This document shows, piece after piece, positions 23,435 to 33,766 of a DNA stretch of 64,000 bases (the stretch's first letter is position 1; every line of letters begins with the position of its first letter). The DNA is from Antilocapra americana (Eukaryota; Chordata; Mammalia; Artiodactyla; Antilocapridae). The translations under genes were made by a program, and so were the position numbers. The DNA lies in NCBI GenBank assembly GCA_007570785.1, contig ML660774.1, positions 1-64,000 on the forward strand. The letters run 5' to 3'. A model generated the notes under the pieces. It was not told the DNA's origin and searched no databases. It saw nothing but the letters and a program-made list of their open reading frames with translations.

Positions 23435-23642
23435 AATATTTATATATAAGGTAATGTATGTTATATGCATAATAAATGTTATATGTGTATATATAGTCAT
23501 ATTATTATATAATGTATTATGATATTGAATATATATAAATAAGGTAATATGTAATATAAGGTAATTTATGTAATATTTATGTAACATGCATAATAATGTT
23601 TATATGAGGTATGTTCATACTATAAGTATATATATGTAATGT
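23435..23642. repeat. AT-rich low-complexity tract
   Basis: Imperfect repeats of 'ataaggtaatgtat' and 'tatatgcataataa' between two SINEs. It looks like a decayed AT minisatellite. Confidence 0.6.
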
Positions 23643-23650
23643 TTCACACG

Positions 23651-23842
23651 TTGTTGCTGCTCAGTCAATTCAGTCGTGTCTGACTCTTTGCGACCCTGTG
23701 TACTGTAGCCTGCCAGGCTCTTCTGTCCATGAAATTATCCAGGTAAAAATACTGGAGTGGGTTGCCAAGCCTTCCTCCAGGGGATCTTATGTCTTCTGCT
23801 TTGCAGGCGGATTCTATATTGCTGAGGCACCAGGGAAGCCAA
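23651..23842 (-). repeat. Bov-tA SINE
   Basis: Reverse orientation, from 'gctgctcagtcaattcagtc' to 'aggcaccagggaagcc'. Confidence 0.9.
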
Positions 23843-23924
23843 ATATTTCACATATTATGCCCCAATATATTGGCATCAGGAACGCTGCTCTATTGGTATA
23901 ATGACACGTGCACCAGGGTCAAAC

Positions 23925-24785
23925 AAAACACGCATCCGGACTGTCTGCAGAGGAGGCTCTGCCCAGCGTCGCGGCAGCCAAAGGCCTGCAGGGTCTTCCG
24001 CGGGGCCTTCCCCAGAGCTGCCCACCCGGAGCAGGGCAGCTCCCCACGCGCAGCCGGCACGTGCTGGGCGAACCTGCGCACCTGGACAGCACAGACGTGG
24101 ATGCTGACCCCGGCCTGTCCACCTGACGGGCCCTTAGCTTCCAGGTCATCAGTCTTCAGCTTCCGGGTCAGCAGCCCTCACACCGGAAACACTTTTACCC
24201 GGGTCCCCGGAGGTCAGTGACGTTGCCATTGGTCGGTCCCCTTGTCCTCGAGGCTGCAAGGCAAACCTGCCCAAGGACAGGTACCGGGACGGAGGCTGTG
24301 GGGGCCTGGCTGGAGCCCTACCCGCTGGGGTCAGGGGACTGTGAAGAGCCTACCTGGAGAGCAGGGCCGGCTCTGCGGACGCGACTCGGCAGTCGGCCCA
24401 CCAGCGGCAGCCAGGTGCCCACAGAGCGGGAGGAGCTTGGCGCTGCCCTGGACCGACCTGGGGCTGACCTTGGACCCGGCTGGCTGCGTTGGACCGGTCC
24501 CCAGGCTGTGGCGGCCGCGCTGCCCCTCAGACAGATGGGCTAAACTCCCTGGACCGAGTGAACTCCCTCTGAGGCCCGAGGCAGGGCTTCCAAGGCCCAG
24601 CGGCCTGGTTGGGGCTGATCCTGGACCGCTGACCCCTGGGCGCCTACCTGGGCAGGCCTGAGCTCCCCATCCTGGGCAGCCTGTGCAGTGCGCGCCACCT
24701 CGCGGCCGTTCCTGGGCGTGCACCTTCAGCACTTGGCTTCAAGACCCTCTGGCCGGAACTCACAGCCGGCCTCTCCTCCTTGGCC
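23925..24785. other. Isolated CpG-rich GC island, promoter-like
   Basis: About 860 bp of strongly GC-rich, CpG-bearing DNA in an otherwise AT-rich region. Near 24160-24235 it holds CTTCCGGG (24160-24167), CCGGAA (24183-24188), the CRE half-site TGACGT (24218-24223) and an inverted CCAAT box ATTGG (24228-24232). This combination is common in CpG-island promoters. Loose internal repetition such as 'ggggctgacc' and 'cctacctgg' is also visible. The open frames over it in several directions are a consequence of GC content. I recognise no exon. It may be an orphan CpG island, a lncRNA promoter or a decayed GC-rich minisatellite. Confidence 0.5.
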
Positions 24786-24789
24786 AGGC

Positions 24790-25160
24790 CCATCTCTGGG
24801 GTAATTGTAGCAACTAAAATGACATCCCTTGACAGGGAAAGAACAAGAGGAAAAAAGGACTGGGTGGCTTAACACAACATACACTTATTTCTCATAGTTC
24901 TAGAAGCTGGGAAGTCCAAGATCAAGGTGCAGGCAGATTCTGGTCCGGTGAGAGCCAACTCGCTGGTTTGTAGAGGGCCATCTTGTATCCCCACCTGGTG
25001 GAGAAGGAGTGAACTGGCTCTCTGGCTGATTGTTCAAGTGCTCCACCCTCAAGAAGAAATTACCTCCCAAAGGCCCCACCTCCAAACACCATCACATTGG
25101 GGATTAGATTTCAATATATGAATTTGGGGCCACACGGACTTTCAGCCCATAACACTACCA
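24790..25160. repeat. Old mammalian interspersed repeat
   Basis: Contains 'ttatttctcatagttctag', 'gctgggaagtccaagatcaa' and 'ccacctccaaacaccatcac', a familiar combination in an ancient mammalian repeat. I am not certain of the family name. Confidence 0.5.
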
Positions 25161-25242
25161 AAGTGCCACAAATAGTAGTGTGGGGCCTGGAGAGGAAGAA
25201 GAAAAGGTGAGAGAAATTATAGCACGTACCTTAACTTGGTTT

Positions 25243-25460
25243 AGGGCTTCCCAGGTAGTGCTAGTGGTAAAGAACTTGCCTGTCAATACAGGAGACGCAA
25301 CAGGCAAGAGTTCCATCCTTGGGCCAGTAAGACCCTCTGGAGAATGAAATGGCAACCCACTCCAGTATTCTTGCCTGGAGGGTCCCATGGACTGAGGAGC
25401 CTGGCAGGCTACAGTTCATAGGGTCACGAAGAGTCGGACATGACTGAAGCAACTTACCAT
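25243..25460 (+). repeat. Bov-tA SINE
   Basis: Head 'gggcttcccaggtagtgcta' and tail 'ggacatgactgaagcaac'. Confidence 0.9.
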
Positions 25461-26569
25461 GTACATACTAACTTGGTGTATCCTGGCAGACCAGGGAAGA
25501 TCAAGTGACAGTGAATTGTATAAAACAGGCAAGTTTAGAGTCAAGGAGGATGGGCCTGCCACTGAAAAGTGGGAGACCAGGACCTTTAGGAGTGAAGAGT
25601 TCAGTTAGTTTCTGAACACAGGTAAGAAACAGCTGAAGCTGGCATTTCAACACATCTTATGGTAAGAAAATGCAAGAGAGAAAATAATAGGGGGATCCTG
25701 ACTCCAAGAATATATAGAGATGTGTGAGCACAGTTGCCATGGTTCAGGTAAGGATTGGATTAAGTGTGCTTTCCAACTGCTGCCTGTGTCTGCTTCCTTC
25801 TCTCTTATAATCTGGCTTTTGCCTCCATGAATGATATTGGTCTGGAAAAGATATTTCTTTTGATTTCTGTGCCTGAGTGCTATTAAATCATTTGGGCTAT
25901 CTGTGTACCCCAGATATGAATGAAAGCTATAGGTATCAAAAATTAAAGGCATAACAAAGACATTCCATCATATTTATGTAAACTTTGTGTCTCTAAAAAG
26001 ACACAGACATAATCTAGGTAAAAAGTTCGAAAGAAAGAAACTTAAATGTACTATACAATGATTACTTAGTGATGGTGAGTGTGATTTTATGAATTCTTTA
26101 GGAGATCTTTGATACTTACATCTGAAATAGATTTTTGATAAGGAAATAAACTATTATCCAAATAACTGTTTGCTTGCCTGACATGTTTGAAGTGCACAGC
26201 TTTTTATTACATAAGTATATATTTTTATCTTAACATCAGTTATGACTTATTGCTTCTGACAGAAATTAATCATCTAAATAGGAAATACTGTCACTCTTAG
26301 TGATGGCACCTTGAGCTCCAGTTCTGTAAGTCGGCCATGTATTTACAAAGCAAAATAAGTAAGACTAAATAATGCTTTGGCTTCTGTGGATGAAAATCAG
26401 ACAAATTTTCCAAGCAGTATTTACTGGTATCCCATTTAACGTCACTTCTAGCACTGATAGCAGATAGCAAAGTAATGATTTTTCAGCATTTTAAATTTGA
26501 GAAATGAAGCTGTTATTAGGTATATGAAAGCTTCAGGTTGCCATGTCTTCCTGTTGAAAATCCACTTTG
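25461..26569. other. No recognised feature
   Basis: AT-rich, apparently unique sequence. Confidence 0.4.
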
Positions 26570-27094
26570 TCTTATATTTAAACAGTCATTGCAGCCTTCT
26601 TTTGTTTAGGTTTCTTTGGCATCTCTTGTTTGATCATTTTGCTTTTGACTTATCTGTGACCACCTAGCTGTGTCTTCAGAAATAATATATAGTTATGTCT
26701 TGCTATTCTTTTATCTTTTTAATCCAGCCTGAAAAGGGTATTCTTTTATTTAGTATCTACTGAATGTGTATTCAATTTGATTACTGATATGATTGGATTT
26801 AACCAGCATCTTCCTCTATTTTTTAAATTCCTCTTGATTATTTATTTTTTTTTGCTATTACATTTAATATGTTCTTTTAGATTTCTCATTGTAACTTTTA
26901 TTATTTTAGTGATTATGTATCCATAGGAAGAGTACCTTAAATTAGAATTTTATAACTTTCCATAAAATCCAAAATCTTGCCACAATTTAACTATACTTAC
27001 TCCTTTGGCTTTTCTTTTATTGTTATATAGTTAACTCTGTATCTTGTAAAAACACAAGCATAGTTTTGAACATAGCAATTATTATTTCTTTAAG

Positions 27095-27284
27095 AGTTTC
27101 CCCAGTGGCTCAGCTGGTAAGGAATGTGCCCACAATGGTGGAGACCTGGATTCAATCCCTGGGTTGGAGAGATCCCCTGGAGAAGGGAATGGCTACCTGC
27201 TCCAGTATTCTGGCCTGGAGAATTCCATGGATTGTATAGTCCATGGGATAACAGAGTCAGACACAACTGAGAGACTTTCACTTT
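27095..27284 (+). repeat. Bov-tA SINE
   Basis: Head 'ccccagtggctcagctggta' and tail 'agacacaactgagagact'. Confidence 0.9.
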
Positions 27285-27426
27285 ATGTGGTAACTATTTT
27301 TTTCATATTTTCCCATATATTTTCCCTTTCCAGTGTTGTTTATTTCTGCCTGTAGCTTTGCACTTCTACTTGGAATCATTTAAGTTCTACCTAAAAAATT
27401 TAATGCTTCATACAGTGCAGTTCTGG

Positions 27427-27645
27427 ACTTCCCAGGTAGCGCTAGTGGTAAAGAACTCACCTGCCAATGAAGGAGGCTTAAGAGACTTGGGTTCATTTCC
27501 CGGGTGGGGAAGATCCCCTGGAGGAGGGCATGCCAACCCACTCCAGTATTCTTGCCTGGAGAATCCCATGGACAGAGGAGCCTGGCGGGCTATGATCCAC
27601 AGGGTTGCAAAGACTTGGACATGACTAAAGCCACATAGCATACGC
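27427..27645 (+). repeat. Bov-tA SINE with TSD
   Basis: Head 'acttcccaggtagcgctagt' and tail 'ggacatgactaaagccac'. Flanking ACAGTGCAGTTCT (27412-27424) and ACAGTGCCGTTCT (27653-27665) differ at one base and fit a target-site duplication. Confidence 0.9.
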
Positions 27646-28729
27646 TCCACACACAGTGCCGTTCTATTGGACATAAATTCTCTCAGCTTGTGGCTGTCTA
27701 GAAAAATAATCAATTTGCCATCATTTTTGAAAGATATGTTGCTGAGCTAAAATTCTAGGTTGACACGTTTTCTGAGACTAGTAAGCTATTTTGTTGTAGT
27801 TTTCATTGTTTTAGTGCAAAGGCAGCTGGATGTCTTATTGTTGCCTCATATGCCTTTTCATCCCAACCGTGGTGGGTTTTAAAGTTTTATCTTTATGTTT
27901 GGTTTTCAGCAGTTTGGCTGCATGCCTAGTTGTGGTTTGTTTTTGTTAACATCCTACCAACAGTGTGCTGAGGTCCTTCAGTGTATGCATTGTATCTCTT
28001 ACCAGTTTAGAGAAGGTCATACCATCTATCATTTCCATGTTGTTTCCGTCCCATTTTCTCTCTTCTTTCCTGCTGTTACTCAGTTACACCAAACTAGGCT
28101 GTGTGACTGTCCTGTAACTTTTCTACACTCTGTAGTCCTTCAAAAAGAAGAAAATAACTGCTACCAGCTTATTTAAAATAAGTGGACTTTCTTACATAGT
28201 ATGGCATCTTACAGCATAGCATAGGTTAGAGGACACATTTTGTAAATGGAGAAATATCATTTGAAAGTGTCATATATTTTCAAAATTTCAGTCTAAGGGA
28301 AAATGTTTAGAAATACAATATTGTTGCATAATTCCTTAATAGACAGCTATGAAGTAGATGTTTTTATTTTGTTATTTTGTTATACCTAGTGTTAAATGCA
28401 TATTAATGGTCCAGTAGGACATAGTACCATATAATGCAGTTGACTTCATGTGAAAAAAATTCACTTTCTGGGTGTGTTTTTTCCTTTATCCCACAAGTCC
28501 AGCCTCATATCAGGGACAGTTTTACCCTCACATTTTGAACTCATTAAAGGAGGCCACCCACTTCTGTAATTCTATAGAGAATTAATTACTTAACACTCTA
28601 GAATCCCCACTTCTGTAACTTCTCTTTTTGATAGTCCTGTTACCAAGTTGCAGTGCCCTCAGAATCTCCCTTCCTTAATCAAAGCCCATGTAGAGAAAAA
28701 TCATAAATTCCCCCAAAATATATTAGGAA

Positions 28730-29245
28730 TCAGAAGTGCTCAAGCATTTTGGTCTTGGAACCTCACTGTACTCCTGAAATTTATCAGGGACCCTGAAGAG
28801 CTTTCATATATGTGGGTTAAATACATTGATACTCACTATCAGAAACGAAAACTGAAAGATTTGTTTAAAATCTTTATTTGGTAGCTAAATTTAAAATAGT
28901 ACTAATGAACTATTACATGTTAACATAAGCAACACTTTTATGAAAAATAACTATTTTATAAAGTTAGAGGAAAGTGACGAAAGTGACAAGAGTGACACTG
29001 TTTGTTCTTAGCAAATCTCTTTAATTTCTGGCTTAATAGAGGAGAGTGGTATTTTTAGATCTGCGTCTACATTCACTTTCTTGTGAGTTTATGTCTTGTT
29101 ACCTCTAGAAGACAAATTTTGAGAGAATGGGAATTTTAAAAGGCAAAAAATGTCTTGGTATAATTATGGAAATTGTTTTCAGCTTACAGAACCCTGAACA
29201 GGTCTCATCAACCCTTCAAAAGTCCCTAGACCATGGTTTGAAAAC
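28730..29245. mobile_element. hAT/Charlie-like DNA transposon remnant
   Basis: The ends 'cagaagtgctcaagcatttt' and 'catggtttgaaaactgctg' are imperfect inverted repeats. The interior ('accctgaagagctttcatat', 'gcaaatctctttaatttctg') resembles a common mammalian hAT-type element. No intact transposase frame. Confidence 0.5.
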
Positions 29246-29289
29246 TGCTGATGTAGGTATTAAGATTCATATGGCTGGAAGGTATTTAA

Positions 29290-29420
29290 TTTAGTATACA
29301 TTCCAATGCCATCACTTTAATGAGGAAACTGGGAATTAGGGGTTGAGAACCTTTTATAAGTTCCCTCAGAGACTTGGTGGCAGAGAAGCAGAACAAAGAC
29401 CCACATCTTTTGTTCCCTCT
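29290..29420. repeat. MIR-like SINE remnant
   Basis: 'tgaggaaactgggaattagg' and 'cagagacttggtggcagag' fit the MIR core. Confidence 0.4.
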
Positions 29421-29837
29421 GGCGTTCTTTACAGGAAGTAAATGGAATATTCTTGGTAATAGGATTAAAGTAGATTAGACAGAGGCATAGAACATTAGCG
29501 ATGTAGCCTCAGATCTGGGTGGACAGATCTGGAGGTATTTTTAGAGCAGCCATTATCTTCAAAATCAAACCAGTGAGAAGGTTCCACACTTTCTATCGCA
29601 TCCAACTTCAATGAAATCCTGTCCTATTTTCTATTGTGATACAAGCATGGAGAAAATCTGGGAGAATAATAATAATGATGATTAAAAAAAAACAGTAAAA
29701 AGTCTGTTGAGGTCTGTTATCACAGATATAAAAAAATTATACAGAGGATACTTTAAGAATTGCCTAATTATTGGTGGTGAGGCAGGTTGCAGGTCCTTGG
29801 CTTGGTCCACTGTTATTAGTACTTGAACTGTGTTCAT

Positions 29838-30100
29838 CTCTCTGTCCTGTTGGACTCTTTGTGACCCCATGGACTATATAGCCTGCCAGGCTCCCCCGTC
29901 CCTGGGATTGTCCAGGCAAGAACACTGGAGTGGGGTGCCATTTCCTTCTCCAGTGCATGAAAATGAAAAGGGAAAGTGAAGTCGCTCAGTCCTGTCCAAC
30001 TCTTCACGACCCCATGGACTGCAGCCCACTGGGCTCCTCCGTCCATGGGACTTTCCATGCAAGAGTGATGGAGTGGGGTGCCATTGCCTTCTCCGCATTA
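29838..30100 (-). repeat. Bov-A2 dimeric SINE
   Basis: Two head-less Bov-A monomers in reverse orientation are joined by the linker 'gcatgaaaatgaaaaggga'. Each monomer shows 'gaccccatggact' and the antisense 'tggagtggggtgccatt'. Confidence 0.85.
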
Positions 30101-30587
30101 CTAGTACCGAAGGGACCGATTGGATCCGATCTGGACGACCTTCAGTGCCCCCGGAGACTGTGTGTTCTTTCATCACCAGTACCTCAGGATACATCTCACT
30201 AGACTCACAGAGTGTGGCTCAGCATTGGAATCACAAGTGGCCTCAGCAAGATGAAGAGAAACCCCATCTGGTACCTTCACTGAGTGGATAGGGATGTTAC
30301 CCTGCAGAGTCCCTGTCATGTTACATGATAATGTAGCAAAAACTGTATGCATTTGGGAGGCAGGCTGCTAGGGTTTATATCTAAAATCACCTTTTTTCAC
30401 AAATTGAGTGATTAGAGAAACTTTAATTAAATTGTAACCTTAGACCACGCTCTGGAATTAATAAAGAGCAGTCACTGAGGGGGAATTTCAGTTAAGTAGC
30501 ACAGACACAAAGTACATGTCTTGGTAACATACTTTGGGGAAATTTGTTTGATGTAAATACAAGCATGTTTGTGTGATAAAAAATCAC

Positions 30588-30601
30588 AGTGCTTTTCTTT
30601 T
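30588..30601 (+). repeat. Target-site duplication, left copy (inverted L1)
   Basis: AGTGCTTTTCTTTT is repeated exactly at 31331-31344. The left copy merges into the L1 poly(T). Confidence 0.88.
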
Positions 30602-31330
30602 TTTTTTTTTCTATTTTATTTTATTTTTTTTTTTTTTTTAATTATTGTTTTAGCCATACATTGTTATGATATCACCATGGGTCTACATATGCTTCCCCTC
30701 CGGGTCCCCCCTCCCTCCTCCCTCCCCCCCGGGAAATCCCGCTGCACCAGTCCCGAGCATCAATCCTGGGCTGGCGATTGATTAGACACATGACAGTTAA
30801 CATGCTTCAATGCCCTTCTCCCATCTCATCCCACCCTTACCCTCATCCACAAAGTCCACAAGTCTATTCTATACATCTGCGTTCCTTTTGTTGTCTCCCA
30901 TGTTGGGTTCTCATTACTGTCTTTCTAAATTCCATATATATGTGTTAATATACTGTATTGTTGTTTTTGCTTCTGGCTTACTTCACTCTGGATAATGGGC
31001 TCCAGTTTCGCCCTTTTACACTGTTGGTGGGAATGCAAACTAGTACAGCCACTATGGAAAACAGTGTGGAGGTTCCTTAAAAAGCTGCAAATAGACCTGC
31101 CATATGACCCGGCAATCCCACTGCTGGGCATATACACTGAGGAAACCAGAATTGAAAGAGCCACGTGCACCCCAATGTTCATCGCTGCATTGTTTACAAT
31201 AGCCAGGACATGGAAGCAACCTAGATGCCCATCAACTGACGAATGGATAAGAAAGCTGTGGTATATATACACAATGGAATATTACTCAGCATTAAAAAAA
31301 AATTCATTTGAAGCAATTCTACTCAGATGG
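30602..31330 (-). mobile_element. L1 insertion with 5' inversion (twin priming)
   Basis: From the left, poly(T) leads into the antisense L1 3' end ('catacattgttatgatatca', polypyrimidine tract). At about 31009-31015 the sequence switches to sense L1 from further upstream ('cactgttggtgggaatgcaa', 'acaatggaatattactcagc'). Exact 14-bp duplications (30588-30601 and 31331-31344) enclose both parts. A single minus-strand insertion with an inverted 5' segment explains this. Confidence 0.92.
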
Positions 31331-31577
31331 AGTGCTTTTCTTTTAATGCCAAAATAGCATGCCATCTTGCGTATATTGTAAGAGCCACACCAGGTTCTTT
31401 CCAATATTTATTAGCAATAGTTTGAAATTGCTTCATACCAAAAGATGAAACCCATTCTGAAACTTAATAGGCAATTATTTGTGGAAGCATTTCCCACAAA
31501 GAAGATGACCAGTTTAAGGGAGATTATGTGCTAGTGAACAGGATGAACAAAAGCTCTATAACAATCTGATTAAAAGT

Positions 31578-31592
31578 ATTTATGGTTAATTA
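31578..31592 (+). repeat. Target-site duplication, left copy (transducing L1)
   Basis: ATTTATGGTTAATTA is repeated exactly at 31802-31816. Confidence 0.9.
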
Positions 31593-31801
31593 GGAGGGAG
31601 GTGGGAGAGGGGTTCTGGAAGGGGAACACATGTGTACTCATTTCAGATTCATGTCAATGTATGGCAAAACCAACATGATAATGTAAAGAAAATACAAAAA
31701 TAATAATAATAAAATAAAATAGAAAAAAAATTTACCTACAAGAAAAAATCTGCAAACTTTGAGACAGAATAAAAATTCATTTTTGCAACTTTGAAAAAAA
31801 A
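31593..31801 (+). mobile_element. Short L1 with a 3'-transduced tail
   Basis: 31593-31730 is the extreme L1 3' end, running into A-rich sequence. 31731-31792 is non-L1 sequence with its own AATAAA (31768-31773), followed by poly(A) (about 31794-31801). Exact 15-bp duplications flank the whole unit, so the non-L1 segment arrived together with the L1. Confidence 0.85.
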
Positions 31802-31816
31802 ATTTATGGTTAATTA

Positions 31817-33552
31817 CGTAAAGGTATAGATTAACATGGCTACATATTTAAAACAGTGTTGATGGAAAAAAGCAAACTATATAAAAACTTATGTACTGTG
31901 TTAAAAATACACAAATATGTCTCAAATACCTATTCAAATATGATAATATATAGAAATGATGTAATTCTCTTCATGGTAGCAGTTAATTCTGAGGAAAGCA
32001 AGAAGGGAGAAGGTTAATTCTGATAAAGACAGTGCATGGAGATAGCCTCCATTATTATGTAATTTTGTTTATATTTTTAAGGAAGAATAATTAGGCAATT
32101 CTTAAAGTATCCTCTGTATAATTTTCTAACTAGATGGAACGGTTTAAGTATTAATGAAGCATGTTATAAATTAATACTGGGATAGCAGTGAACATTAATA
32201 ACTCACCTTAGTTAACACTGCACCGAAATGTGTACATTTAAGTTCTACACATCTGGTGGCTACCATCAGGCACAGTACTTCCTTCAGGGACGTTATTTTA
32301 TTTTTTTAAGATGATCAAGATAGCACATTATGCGCTGACAAACCTGGATGATGAAGTTGTGTGTGTTTAGTATAATTATGATTTTCTTTCTATTTTAATG
32401 TAGATGAAAATGAAGATAATACACAGAATTCAAATAATGCATCTAAAAAATGAAATAAGCTCACACCCACATGAAACCAGTGAGTTGTCATCCAGCTAAC
32501 GTGGGGAATGTGGATGAATGATGGTGACAGCCATTCTGGGGGCATCCTTTCCAGTAGGGTTGGTGGGGCACACATGAGGAATATTTTGAGCTCCAGACGA
32601 GTTGAGCTTCAAAGGGATTGGGTTCCAATAGCCCCAGCTCCTTGTATTTTCTTTTTAAAAGTAGCTAAAATATAGTATTTTGAAATAGATGTAAAGGTAC
32701 TCCAGCCTGTGGAATCCCTATGTATGATTCAGTTGAAACAGTCCCCTAAAAGGCTTTGACAATTTTCAGGAAAAAGTTGCCTTTAGAGGGTTCCAGCAAA
32801 CCTAATCCCAGTTGACTCAAACTACCAAGTCATCCCGTCTCTGAGCTTCAGTTTAGGAATGATTTTTTTTTTTATTGGCCATATTCCAGTCATCACGGTA
32901 TGTGTCTGAGTGTGGTGGTTGTGCGATTGGGGACGCAGAGTGGGTTTGTGGAGAAGACAGGGAGGAAATGTCTAGATGTCCCCTCTCCTACAAGTTCTCT
33001 GATAGACCTGTAAGTTTCAGATGCCCAGGTGAGCATAAACGCCAGACCTGCAGATCGTTACACTCTAAAGTAGGGATCAAAATCTGCATTTCCCGTGGGA
33101 GCCGAAGTCTGGGTTTGTCCTCCTTTTTTCTCTTTTTCGCCTCCCACATCTCTGACAGCTTAACTTGGCAGAGTTCATGAATAAGAGCTCCAAGCTGATT
33201 ACTTTGCCTTTTCCTGTCACAGAAATGTTGTCTGTGCAGTCACTTGGAAAAAATGAATGTAAATTCCACAAAGGATCAAGTTTGAGCTTAGGAAGCTTTT
33301 TGCAAACTCATTGAATTGATGGCTTTTGGAGAGGGACCAAGAAGAGAAGCCATGATGGGAAAAAAATGTCAAGAAAGTACTTAGTGTAATCTGCTTTCTA
33401 GAATAAGGTTTTTACTGAGTATAATGACCAATGGATAAAAATATACCTAAGGCTTGAGAAATGTAGTAGCAGTAAGTATTAAACTAAAATTGTAACATGC
33501 AGAAAAGGAGGGAGGGAGGAAGAAAATAAGTTAAAATGCATTTGACAAAATG
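31817..33552. other. No recognised feature
   Basis: AT-rich sequence. I recognise no exon and no clear repeat. Confidence 0.4.
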
Positions 33553-33766
33553 CGAGCTAAGTCACTTCAGCCATGTCCGACTCTTTGCCGTCCTGTGGAC
33601 CGTAGCCCACCAGCCTCCTCTGTCCATGGGATTCTCCAGGCAAGAATACTGGAGTGGGTTGCCATGCTCTCCTCCAAGGCATCTTCCCGACCCAGGAAGA
33701 TGTGTCTCTTGTATCTCCTGCATTGAGAGGTGGGTTCTTTACCAGGAGGGCCACCTGAGAAGCCCT
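33553..33766 (-). repeat. Bov-tA SINE
   Basis: Reverse orientation, from 'gctaagtcacttcagccatg' to 'ggccacctgagaagccc'. Confidence 0.9.

Larger units (their letters stand above)
26570..27860 (-). mobile_element. Fossil L1 (minus) interrupted by two SINEs
   Basis: T-rich blocks such as 'gtcttgctattcttttatc' and 'aaaattctaggttgacacg' fit the antisense of L1 ORF2. It is old and strongly diverged. Bov-tA SINEs at 27095 and 27427 inserted into it. Confidence 0.5.

Noticed and set aside
23890..24732. Overlapping open frames on both strands in the GC-rich island
   Set aside because: GC-rich DNA lacks stop codons by chance. No recognisable domain, and no consistent start or splice structure.
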